A stretch of 32,789 nt of DNA from Lachnospiraceae bacterium (GTDB taxonomy: Bacteria > Bacillota > Clostridia > Lachnospirales > Lachnospiraceae), in assembly GCA_029068555.1 (NCBI GenBank), contig JAIECJ010000164.1, positions 1-32,789 of the forward strand. The letters run 5' to 3'. Every line of letters begins with the position of its first letter. The stretch's first letter is position 1. Below are positions 14,683 through 22,380 of the stretch, piece by piece. The translations under genes and the position numbers were made by a program. The notes below the pieces were generated by a model. The model saw only the letters and a list, made by a program, of their open reading frames with translations. It was not told where the DNA came from and did no database searches.

Positions 14683-15126
14683 ATGGTAAGATTGATGACA
14701 ATTGAGGATTACGAGCAGGTGCAGTCACTGTGGATGACAATCAAGGGATTTGCCATCAGAAGTATTGATGATTCGCGGGAGGGCGTGGAGCGTTTTCTGC
14801 ATAGAAATCCGACATCAAGTGTGGTGGCAGTGGAGGACGGAACTGTAGTGGGAGCAATCCTTTGCGGGCATGACGGCAGACGCGGCTGCTTGTATCATGT
14901 GTGTGTAAATCCGGCGTACCGCAGACGCGGCATTGGTAAAGCGATGGTGGTGTTCTGCATGGACGCCCTGAAAAGAGAAAAAATAAATAAAGTAAGCTTG
15001 ATTGCATTTACCAAGAATGATGTCGGGAACGCGTTCTGGCACAGCGTCGGCTGGAAACAACGCGAGGATTTGAACTATTACGACTTTGTGCTCAATGATG
15101 AAAACATTGAGGCGTTTAATCAGTAA
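14683..15126 (+). CDS. GNAT family N-acetyltransferase (YpeA-like)
   Basis: Predicted cytosolic acetyl-CoA-dependent acetyltransferase, 147 residues, a single GNAT domain. The acetyl-CoA-binding motif A is clear: LYHVCVNPAYRRRGIGKAMV (residues 67-86) with the R.R.G.G.A pattern. It is followed by the motif B region VGNAFWHSVGWKQRED. The overall pattern recalls E. coli YpeA. Its position between the arginine control region and argJ suggests it may supply N-acetylglutamate or modify a related amino acid, but that is inference from location only. It is about 200 nt upstream of argJ, and the gap shows no terminator. Confidence 0.82.
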   Translation: MVRLMTIEDYEQVQSLWMTIKGFAIRSIDDSREGVERFLHRNPTSSVVAVEDGTVVGAILCGHDGRRGCLYHVCVNPAYRRRGIGKAMVVFCMDALKREKINKVSLIAFTKNDVGNAFWHSVGWKQREDLNYYDFVLNDENIEAFNQ

Positions 15127-15324
15127 AGTTGAGTCCGATACACGATTTAGTCGGAAAAGAAAGGCAGGGCACAGTGTATGTCTCTGCGGCAGTGCGCTTA
15201 ATTTGTCCCGTTACATCTCAGAAAGCAGTTGGAGGGGCATATCAAAGAAATGGAGCGCTTGCCAGCAATGCAGGTCAGGGTGATTTATTTGCGGATTTGA
15301 ATTTATTTTACAGGAGGAATATAT
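15127..15324 (+). other. 198-nt gap before argJ
   Basis: No gene is supported here. Open frames of 65 and 79 codons cross it but overlap argJ or lack ribosome binding sites. A short stem TCCGA/TCGGA (15135-15156) is present, and AGGAGGAAT at 15312-15320 is the argJ ribosome binding site. No T-box or riboswitch pattern was recognised. Confidence 0.5.
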
Positions 15325-16548
15325 ATGAAACAGATACAGGGCGGAGTGACCGTAGCAAAGGGATTTGAGGCAGCAGGCACTGCGGCGAATATCAAATACA
15401 AGGACAGGATGGACATGGCGCTGATTTACAGTACTGCGCCGTGCAGGACGGCAGGAACGTTCACGACCAATGTGGTGAAAGCGGCGCCTGTCATGTGGGA
15501 CAAGGAGGTTGTGGAGCACAGCCCTTATGCACAGGCGGTTGTTGTCAATGCCGGAATCGCAAATGCATGTACGGGAAAACAGGGCATGGACTACTGCCGT
15601 GAGGAGGCGCAGACAGCGTCAGGTCTTTTGAATATTCCTGAAAATGCGGTGCTTGTCGGCTCGACAGGCGTGATTGGCATGCAGCTTCCGATAGAGCGAA
15701 TTAATGAGGGGATTAAGAAGCTTGCAGCGGCAAAGGAGGGCTCTGTCGAGGCGGGAACGGCGGCTTCCAAGGCAATTATGACAACAGACACCGTCAACAA
15801 GGAAATTGCGGTTATGGTTGAGCTTGGCGGAAAGACTGTTACGATTGGCGGCATGAGCAAAGGCTCCGGCATGATTCATCCTAATATGTGCACGATGCTT
15901 GCCTATATCACAACCGATGCGGCAATCAGCAAGCCGCTTTTGCAGGAGGCGTTGAGCGATAGTATCATCGACTCTTATAATATGATATCCGTTGACGGAG
16001 ATACCTCCACAAACGACACCTGCCTTGTGCTGGCAAACGGTCTTGCCGGAAACGTGGAAATTGTGGAAAAAGGTACGGATTATGATACATTCTGCGAGGC
16101 GCTCAACTTTGTCAACACATATCTTGCAAGGAAGATGGCAGGGGACGGCGAGGGCGCGACAGCGCTGTTTGAGTCGACGGTCATCAATGCCGCAACAAAG
16201 CAGGAAGCGCGCATTCTGGCAAAGTCAGTGATTGGTTCGAGCCTGTGTAAAGCAGCAATCTATGGACATGACGCGAATTTTGGCAGATTTCTGTGTGCGC
16301 TTGGCTATTCCGGCGTGACCTTTGACCCGGAGAAGGTGGAACTTTACTTCGAGAGTAAGGCAGGGAAGATGCTGGTATACAAAGATGGCATGGCGACGGA
16401 TTACAGCGAGGATGAGGCGACAAAGATTTTGTCAGAGCCGGAAGTGACCGTGCTGGCCGATATGAAGATGGGAACGGAGACAGCGACGGCGTGGGGCTGT
16501 GATTTGACATATGATTATGTGAAAATCAATGCGGACTATAGAAGCTAG
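15325..16548 (+). CDS. argJ: Bifunctional ornithine acetyltransferase / N-acetylglutamate synthase
   Basis: Transfers the acetyl group from N-acetylornithine to glutamate, closing the acetyl cycle of arginine synthesis; many members also make N-acetylglutamate from acetyl-CoA. The 407 residues start with GGVTVAKGFEAAGTAANIK and carry SKGSGMIHPNM followed by the self-cleavage site. ArgJ precursors cut themselves before a conserved Thr; here it is Thr190 within MCTML, with Cys in place of the more common Ala just before it. The C terminus ends in LTYDYVKINADYRS, which is typical. The site AGGAGG lies just upstream. A truncated repeat element separates it from argB. Confidence 0.96.
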   Translation: MKQIQGGVTVAKGFEAAGTAANIKYKDRMDMALIYSTAPCRTAGTFTTNVVKAAPVMWDKEVVEHSPYAQAVVVNAGIANACTGKQGMDYCREEAQTASGLLNIPENAVLVGSTGVIGMQLPIERINEGIKKLAAAKEGSVEAGTAASKAIMTTDTVNKEIAVMVELGGKTVTIGGMSKGSGMIHPNMCTMLAYITTDAAISKPLLQEALSDSIIDSYNMISVDGDTSTNDTCLVLANGLAGNVEIVEKGTDYDTFCEALNFVNTYLARKMAGDGEGATALFESTVINAATKQEARILAKSVIGSSLCKAAIYGHDANFGRFLCALGYSGVTFDPEKVELYFESKAGKMLVYKDGMATDYSEDEATKILSEPEVTVLADMKMGTETATAWGCDLTYDYVKINADYRS

Positions 16549-16568
16549 TACAGTGAAAATGAAGCCCG

Positions 16569-16648
16569 CTATGCGCCCTTCATTTGGCACAAATCTCCCA
16601 CAAATTGTGACGCACATCTGACAGAAAGCATTTTTTGAACACGCTCTA
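16569..16648 (+). mobile_element. Truncated MITE-like repeat, right-hand part only
   Basis: This segment matches the last ~80 bp of the full elements: CTATGC, CCTTCATTTGGCACAAATC, GTGACGCACATCTG and the right terminus ending ACACGCTCTA at 16648. The left ~125 bp are missing. It shares its terminal TA with the left-end fragment beginning at 16647. It fills much of the argJ-argB gap but touches neither coding region. Confidence 0.85.
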
Positions 16649-16667
16649 GAGCGTGTTTGAAAAATCA
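16647..16667 (+). mobile_element. Solo left terminus of the MITE-like repeat
   Basis: The sequence TAGAGCGTGTTTGAAAAATC matches the left end of the full copies exactly, then the match stops. It abuts the truncated right end, so the join reads CTCTAGAGC. This looks like what remains after deletions in two tandem copies, or a terminus-to-terminus insertion that later decayed. Confidence 0.75.
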
Positions 16668-16716
16668 GAGAACTTGTGTTTAGGATATGGATAGAAAAAA
16701 GGAGCAAAGGAATCAA

Positions 16717-17619
16717 ATGAACGAACAGGATATGAATAAGATTCTTTCAAAGGCGGAGGTATTGATAGAAGCGCTGCCTTACATACAGAAATTTAACAGA
16801 AAATATATTGTTGTAAAATACGGCGGAAGCGCAATGAGCAACGAGGAGCTGCAAAAGAACGTCATCAAGGATGTGACACTCTTAAAGCTGGTAGGGTTTA
16901 AGCCGATTATCGTGCATGGCGGCGGCAAGGAAATCAGCCGCTGGGTGGAGAAGGTCGGCATGGAGGCACAATTTGTAAACGGTCTGCGTGTCACGGACGA
17001 CGCTACCATGGAAATTGCAGAGATGGTGCTCAATAAGGTCAATAAGAGCCTTGTGACAATGGTGCAGGAGCTTGGTGTGAAGGCAGTCGGCGTCAGCGGA
17101 AAGGACGGTGGACTGTTAAAGGTAGAAAAGAAGTATGCAGACGGGCAGGACATCGGCTTTGTGGGCGATATCAAGGAAGTTAATCCCAAGGTTCTGTTTG
17201 ACTTAATCGAAAAGGATTTTCTGCCCATCGTGGCGCCGATCGGTCTCGACGAGCATTTCCAGACCTACAATATCAATGCGGACGATGCGGCATGTGCGAT
17301 TGCAAAGGCAGTCGGCGCGGAGAAGCTCGCTTTTTTGACGGATATCGAGGGGCTGTACAAGGATATCAACGACAAGTCCTCATTTATCTCAAGGATAACA
17401 GCGACGCAGGCGGAGAAGCTGATTCAGGACGGCTTTATCGGCGGCGGAATGCTGCCAAAGCTTGGCAACTGCACCAGTGCGATTCAGAATGGCGTCAACC
17501 GTGTGCACATTCTTGACGGGCGGATTCCACACTGCCTGCTGCTGGAAATTTTCACCAGAAACGGTATCGGTACGGCGATTGTCAAGGATGAGGACTTGGA
17601 ACATATGGACGCAGAATAA
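16717..17619 (+). CDS. argB: Acetylglutamate kinase
   Basis: Phosphorylates N-acetylglutamate, usually the arginine-controlled step of the pathway. The start at 16717 is chosen because AAAGGA lies six bases upstream; an earlier ATG at 16687 has no site. The 300-residue protein shows [11 protein letters not shown] (about 30-40), [14 protein letters not shown] (about 63-76), TDIEGLY and [11 protein letters not shown] near residue 245. The N-terminal helix before the kinase core ([19 protein letters not shown]) is the feature linked to hexameric, arginine-inhibited enzymes, so feedback inhibition is likely. It lies between argJ and argD in the usual order. Confidence 0.96.
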   Translation: MNEQDMNKILSKAEVLIEALPYIQKFNRKYIVVKYGGSAMSNEELQKNVIKDVTLLKLVGFKPIIVHGGGKEISRWVEKVGMEAQFVNGLRVTDDATMEIAEMVLNKVNKSLVTMVQELGVKAVGVSGKDGGLLKVEKKYADGQDIGFVGDIKEVNPKVLFDLIEKDFLPIVAPIGLDEHFQTYNINADDAACAIAKAVGAEKLAFLTDIEGLYKDINDKSSFISRITATQAEKLIQDGFIGGGMLPKLGNCTSAIQNGVNRVHILDGRIPHCLLLEIFTRNGIGTAIVKDEDLEHMDAE

Positions 17620-17697
17620 TAAGAGCGCGGACACGACTTATGCCGGTGAAGAATGTAAGGGCATTAGGATTTGTGGAAAAATGGAGGAGAAGTTATC

Positions 17698-18900
17698 ATG
17701 AATATGAAGGAATATATTGACGAGGCGGAGGCAGTGCTGCTCCATACCTACAACCGCTATCAGATAGTGTGGGATAGGGGTGACGGAGTGTACATGTATG
17801 ACATCGAGGGTAAGAAATACCTTGATTTTGTGGCAGGCATCGCAGTGTTTGCGCTTGGCTACAACAACAAGGCATACAATGATGCGCTGAAAGCACAGAT
17901 TGACAAGGTGATTCATACGTCAAACTATTACTACAATATTCCCGCGGTCGAGGCGGCAAAGAAGTTAAAAAAGGTTTCGGGCATGGACAGAATATTTTTT
18001 ACAAACAGCGGAGCGGAGGCGGTTGAAGGGGCACTGAAGGCGGCGCGGAAATATGCATTTCTGAGAGACGGGCATACAGACCATGAGATTATCGCGATGA
18101 ATCACTCTTTCCACGGAAGGACGATGGGCGCGCTTTCCGTGACGGGAAATCCGCATTACAGGGAGGCGTTTGAGCCGCTGATTGGCAATATCCGGTTTGC
18201 TGACTTCAATGATTTCGAGAGTGTCAGGGCACAGGTGACAGAGAAGACATGCGCGATTATTTTTGAGACTGTTCAGGGTGAGGGCGGCATTTATCCGGCG
18301 GAAGAGACGTTTATGAGACAGGTGCGGTCGCTTTGTGATGAGAGAGATATCCTGCTGATTCTGGATGAGATTCAGTGCGGTATGGGGCGGACGGGCACAA
18401 TGTTTGCATGGCAGCGCTACGGCGTGCAGCCCGATATTCTGACGAGCGCCAAGGCAGTCGGCTGCGGTGTTCCGGTCGGTGCGTTCATGTTGACAGAGAA
18501 GGCGGCGCAGCAGTCGCTGACAAGCGGGGATCACGGGACGACTTACGGCGGAAATCCGCTTGCGTGTGCGGCGATTTCAAAAGTGATCGACCTGTTTGAA
18601 GAACAGAATATTTTGGCGAATGTGAATGAGACAGGTGCTTATTTATATGAAAAATTGGATGAATTGGCAGCGAAGTATGACCATATCAAGGCGCACAGGG
18701 GTGTGGGTCTGATGCAGGGATTAGAGTGCGACATGCCAGTTAACGGGATTATCAGCAAAGCGATGGAAAAGGGACTTTTGCTGATTAACGCGGGAACAAA
18801 TGTTATCCGGTTTATTCCCCCACTGATTGTTTCGCGGGCGGATGTGGATAACATGATAGAGATTGTTGATGCATGTTTTTCTGAAATGAAAGCAGAATGA
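17698..18900 (+). CDS. argD: Acetylornithine aminotransferase
   Basis: PLP-dependent class III aminotransferase converting N-acetylglutamate semialdehyde to N-acetylornithine with glutamate. The start at 17698 follows GGAGGAGAAG; the frame is open further up but without a site. The 400 residues include FTNSGAEAVEGALKAAR (about 101-117), NHSFHGRTMGALS, the ILDEIQCGMGRTG cofactor segment and the Schiff-base Lys252 in TSAKAVGCGVPVGAF. GDHGTTYGGNPLAC follows. Length and motifs are standard. The next gene starts nine bases after its stop, so it is almost certainly cotranscribed. Confidence 0.96.
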   Translation: MNMKEYIDEAEAVLLHTYNRYQIVWDRGDGVYMYDIEGKKYLDFVAGIAVFALGYNNKAYNDALKAQIDKVIHTSNYYYNIPAVEAAKKLKKVSGMDRIFFTNSGAEAVEGALKAARKYAFLRDGHTDHEIIAMNHSFHGRTMGALSVTGNPHYREAFEPLIGNIRFADFNDFESVRAQVTEKTCAIIFETVQGEGGIYPAEETFMRQVRSLCDERDILLILDEIQCGMGRTGTMFAWQRYGVQPDILTSAKAVGCGVPVGAFMLTEKAAQQSLTSGDHGTTYGGNPLACAAISKVIDLFEEQNILANVNETGAYLYEKLDELAAKYDHIKAHRGVGLMQGLECDMPVNGIISKAMEKGLLLINAGTNVIRFIPPLIVSRADVDNMIEIVDACFSEMKAE

Positions 18901-18909
18901 GGAAGTTAG

Positions 18910-20409
18910 ATGAAACACGAGAAAATTAAAAAAAGACTGATGGGCGTTGCAGTTGTACTTGCGGTCGTACTGGTCATTCTGAGTGCAGCATTTTTGTATC
19001 AGGCACTGCCTGGTGGGAAAGGGGATCCCTTATCGGAGCTGGGCGGCAGAAAGGAAACCATACATCTGTGGTATACGGACGACGCGCTGACGGATTACCT
19101 GAACAGTAAGGTGTTGGAATTTTATGACAGAACAGATATCAGGGTGAATGTGCAGCTGGTATCGGGGCTTGAATATCTTGAAGCCATCAATACGGCGAGT
19201 CTAAACGAGCAAGCGGACACACCAGATATTTATATTATGAGTAATGATACCCTTGAGAAAGCATATCTGGCGGGACTTGCGACACAGCTTCCCGAGACTG
19301 CGCCTGTCTATGACGCGCCACTGTTTCATCAGGCGGCAAGGAATGCAGTAAGCTACAATGGAAAATATGTGGCTTGCCCAATGTACTTTGAGACAAGCGC
19401 GCTGCTTTACAATAAGACATATCTGCAACAGATTGCCGATGATGCAAATGGAGTAGGAAACGGGGAAGACGGTTCAGAAAGCACAGAGAATGAGCAGACT
19501 GGCGAAGATGCAGTGCAGCAGGTGACGGCAGAACAGCTGATTCCCGCGTCCATTGTGGATATTCTGACATTTGCGGACCAGTATTCCACGCCTGAAAATG
19601 TGGAGTATTTCTTCCGGTGGGATGTATCGGATATTTTTTATAATTACTTTTTTATAGGAAATTATATATCGGTAGGCGGGGCTGCCGGTGATGACAAATC
19701 GCTGATTGATATTTATAATACAGAGTCGGTTTCCAGCCTGAAGGTTTATCAGGAATTAAACCAGTTCTTTTCCATTGATACCAAAGAGACCAATTATGAT
19801 ACAATCATGCAGGAATTTCAAGAAGGAAAGACGATTTATACCATTGCCACGAGTGACTGTATCAAAAAACTTGATGAAGCAGCGGCGAGTGGCGTGTTTG
19901 GTTTTGAATACGGAATTGCGAAGCTTCCGGATATCAATCAGGAACTTACGACAAGGGGAATGTCAGTGACAAATGCACTCGTGATTAACGGCTACTCAGA
20001 GCATAAGGAGTCGGCCTTGCGTCTTATGGAATATTTGATAAAAAATGCCAGTGCGGATATGTATGATATGACAGGAAAGCTCTCGTCAGTGACGCAGGAG
20101 ACTTATGAGAATGAGCATGTGTCAGTCTTTATGGAAAATTATAAGGAATCTGTTCCGATGCCAAAGATGCTCGAAACTGGAAACTTCTGGGTTGAGCTTG
20201 AAATATGCTTTGCAAAAGTCTGGGCAGGAGCAGATGCGAACACACAGATCCGACAGCTTTCTGAACAGATAAAGACCCAGCTGGCAGGAGAGCCGGTGAT
20301 AGAAGATCCGATAGACGATCCTCAGGTAGAACTGTTGCCGGCGGTAGAATATGAGGAAGGAACTGGAGAGCTGGATGTCGGGCCGGAAACACAGGGAGAA
20401 TCGCCGTAA
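18910..20409 (+). CDS. Membrane-anchored extracellular solute-binding protein (family 1-like)
   Basis: Looks like a binding protein of the maltose/multiple-sugar class: HLWYTDDALTDYLNSKVLEF near residue 55, then the DIYIMSNDTLEKAYLAG and GKYVACPMYFETSALLYNK segments. It lacks a lipobox; residues 10-29 form an uncleaved-looking hydrophobic anchor (VAVVLAVVLVILSAAFLYQA), so it is probably held by a membrane helix. A Glu/Gly/Asn-rich insert occupies about residues 178-204, and an acidic tail follows residue 465. No permease or ATPase is adjacent. It starts nine bases after argD, so it is cotranscribed with arginine genes. Ligand unknown; a sensor or surface role is possible. Confidence 0.75.
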   Translation: MKHEKIKKRLMGVAVVLAVVLVILSAAFLYQALPGGKGDPLSELGGRKETIHLWYTDDALTDYLNSKVLEFYDRTDIRVNVQLVSGLEYLEAINTASLNEQADTPDIYIMSNDTLEKAYLAGLATQLPETAPVYDAPLFHQAARNAVSYNGKYVACPMYFETSALLYNKTYLQQIADDANGVGNGEDGSESTENEQTGEDAVQQVTAEQLIPASIVDILTFADQYSTPENVEYFFRWDVSDIFYNYFFIGNYISVGGAAGDDKSLIDIYNTESVSSLKVYQELNQFFSIDTKETNYDTIMQEFQEGKTIYTIATSDCIKKLDEAAASGVFGFEYGIAKLPDINQELTTRGMSVTNALVINGYSEHKESALRLMEYLIKNASADMYDMTGKLSSVTQETYENEHVSVFMENYKESVPMPKMLETGNFWVELEICFAKVWAGADANTQIRQLSEQIKTQLAGEPVIEDPIDDPQVELLPAVEYEEGTGELDVGPETQGESP

Positions 20410-20489
20410 TAAAGGCGTACCTGAATAAAATTTACCAAAAAATCTAATTATAAGTGTAACCAAATATTTGTATAAGGAGGTTTACGGCT

Positions 20490-20921
20490 ATGATTGGATT
20501 TTTTATTGCGTTGATATCAGGTGCGCTGATGAGTGTACAGGGTGTGTTTAATACAAAAGTAACAGAGGCGTCAAGTATGTGGGCGGCAAATGCGTTTGTG
20601 CAGTTCACTGCATTTCTTGTATGCATACTGGCATGGCTGTTTGCGGACAGGACTTCATTTCGGGACGTGCTGGCTGTGGAGCCTAAGTATTTTCTGTTTG
20701 GCGGTGTCATGGGGGCATTTATCACGCTGACAGTCATTAAAAGCATGGATGCCCTGGGACCTGCTAAGGCAGTGATGCTGATTGTTATTTCGCAGTTGAT
20801 TATTGCGTATCTGATAGAGCTTTTTGGCATGTTTGGTGTGGAGAAACAGCCGTTCAGCTGGCGGAAGGTCATTGGCGCTCTGGTTGCCATTGGAGGATTT
20901 GTGCTGTTTAAATGGAAGTAG
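20490..20921 (+). CDS. YdcZ-type (DUF606) DMT family transporter
   Basis: A 143-residue membrane protein with about five helices, of the half-size drug/metabolite transporter type once called DUF606. The start MIGFFIALISGALMSVQGVFNTKV, the central WWAANAF-like segment (MWAANAFVQF), the FLFGGVMGAFIT turn and the end GALVAIGGFVLFKWK are typical. Members are thought to work as dimers, sometimes with a second homologue; none is adjacent. The site AAGGAGG at 20476-20482 supports the start. Substrate unknown. Confidence 0.82.
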   Translation: MIGFFIALISGALMSVQGVFNTKVTEASSMWAANAFVQFTAFLVCILAWLFADRTSFRDVLAVEPKYFLFGGVMGAFITLTVIKSMDALGPAKAVMLIVISQLIIAYLIELFGMFGVEKQPFSWRKVIGALVAIGGFVLFKWK

Positions 20922-21114
20922 TAACAGTATACTTTTTATTAATTATGAAATGTCATCTCTGTAGTAAGCCTGGTCACTGTCACTTGCTGTGTATTGTTTC
21001 TGGCGCAGGGGACTTGTCCAGGCTTTGGAACAGACCAGTCAGACTGCGGATGGCGTGACTGCCAAAATGACGGCATGCGCCTCTTTTAATGCACAGGAGA
21101 AGGGAAAGAATACA
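20922..21114 (+). other. Gap before sbcD with a long-loop inverted repeat
   Basis: An 8-bp perfect inverted repeat, AAGCCTGG (20966-20973) and CCAGGCTT (21018-21025), encloses 44 nt. No gene is supported; the open frame from 20989 is the upstream extension of sbcD and lacks a ribosome binding site. AGGAGAAGGG at 21096-21105 is the sbcD site. Confidence 0.4.
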
Positions 21115-22260
21115 ATGAAATTACTACATATATCAGATCTTCATATCGGAAAAAGGTTGAACGGGTTTTCCATGCTTGAGGATCAAAAATATATTTTGAA
21201 ACAAATTCTTGCGATTGCAGATGAACAACAGGCGGACGGTGTGATGATCGCGGGGGACATCTATGACAAGCCTGTGCCGTCTGCTGAGGCGGTACAGGTG
21301 TTTGACTGGTTTCTGACAGAACTTGCAGATCGTGGAAGGCAGGTCTATGCTGTCAGTGGCAATCACGATTCTGCGGAGCGCATTGCGTTTGGCGCACAGC
21401 TTATGAGCGGCAGAGGAGTGTTTGTATCGCCTGTTTACCGTGGGGATACCGCCAAATATACTGTGAAAGATTCCTATGGGGAGCTGTGCATTTATATGCT
21501 TCCGTTTGTCAAACCGGCAGTAGTGCGTCATGCCATGGAGGATGCACCGAATATGGAGGGAACGCCAATTCCGGAGAGCTATCACGACGCGGTAAGGCTT
21601 GCGGTGGAGCACATGGGGGTTGACAGCAGCACGCGTAATATCCTAATTGCACACCAATTTGTGACAGGTGCAGGACGCTGTGATTCCGAGGAGGTATCCG
21701 TTGGAGGTATGGACAATGTGGATATAGATGTTTTTGATGCGTTTGACTACGTTGCATTGGGACACATCCACAGTCCACAGTCGATAAAGCGGGAGACTGT
21801 GCGGTACTGCGGAACGCCGTTAAAATATTCTTTTTCGGAGGCAGGGCAGGAAAAATCAGTCACGGTGGTGGATTTCAGAGAGAAGGGAAATATCGAGCTT
21901 TCATGTATTCCGCTGATTCCGCTTCATGATATGCGCAAAATCCGTGGAACGTATCTGGAAGTGACGGCAAAATCCTTTTATCAGGATACAGATACGGAGG
22001 ACTATGTGCAGATAACGCTGACGGATGAGGAGGATATCCCGGATGGTTTGCAGAAGCTGCGTATTATTTACCCCAATTTGATGCAGTTAGAGTATGACAA
22101 CAGCAGGACAAGGCAGAGCTGTGTGATTGAGCGCGCAGAGAAGATTGAGCAGAAGTCGGAGCTGGAATTGTTTGCGGAGTTTTATGAGCTGCAGAATAAT
22201 CAGTCGATGAGCGTGGAGCAGACAGCGTTTGTATCGCAGCTGATAGAGGAATGCAGATAG
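21115..22260 (+). CDS. sbcD: Exonuclease subunit SbcD
   Basis: Mre11-type nuclease that, with SbcC, cleaves hairpins and processes double-strand ends in the cytosol. The metallophosphoesterase motifs appear in order: ISDLHIGK with Asp8 and His10, AGDIYDKPVPS with Asp49-range metal ligand, SGNHDS, a histidine motif IAHQFV, and GHIHSPQ. Starting at 21115 gives 381 residues, the family length. The longer frame from 20989 adds 42 residues before the conserved first strand and has no site. The 3' end is followed by two degraded copies of itself. sbcC starts 120 nt downstream. Confidence 0.95.
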   Translation: MKLLHISDLHIGKRLNGFSMLEDQKYILKQILAIADEQQADGVMIAGDIYDKPVPSAEAVQVFDWFLTELADRGRQVYAVSGNHDSAERIAFGAQLMSGRGVFVSPVYRGDTAKYTVKDSYGELCIYMLPFVKPAVVRHAMEDAPNMEGTPIPESYHDAVRLAVEHMGVDSSTRNILIAHQFVTGAGRCDSEEVSVGGMDNVDIDVFDAFDYVALGHIHSPQSIKRETVRYCGTPLKYSFSEAGQEKSVTVVDFREKGNIELSCIPLIPLHDMRKIRGTYLEVTAKSFYQDTDTEDYVQITLTDEEDIPDGLQKLRIIYPNLMQLEYDNSRTRQSCVIERAEKIEQKSELELFAEFYELQNNQSMSVEQTAFVSQLIEECR

Positions 22261-22354
22261 AGTGGACAGCGTTTGCAATGTGATTGATAAAGAAGTACAT
22301 ATAGAAGCAGACGGTGTTTGCAGTGTGGTTGGTAGAAAGGTGTGCGAATAGAAA
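22221..22354 (+). repeat. Decayed tandem repeat of the sbcD 3' end
   Basis: The last 40 bases of sbcD, beginning GACAGCGTTTG at 22221, recur degenerately at 22265 (GACAGCGTTTGCAATGTGAT) and at 22310 (GACGGTGTTTGCAGTGTGGT). The spacing is 44 and 45 bases, and each copy ends in ATAG or AATAG. The second and third units lie after the sbcD stop, in the gap before sbcC. Confidence 0.6.
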
Positions 22355-22380
22355 TGGATAGACGAAGGGAGAAGGCATAA

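Noticed and set aside
15127-15324. T-box or riboswitch before argJ
   Set aside because: No T-box bulge motif, terminator/antiterminator pair or known riboswitch core could be seen.
15129-15368. 79-codon frame ahead of argJ
   Set aside because: It runs into argJ in another frame and has no ribosome binding site or recognisable domain.
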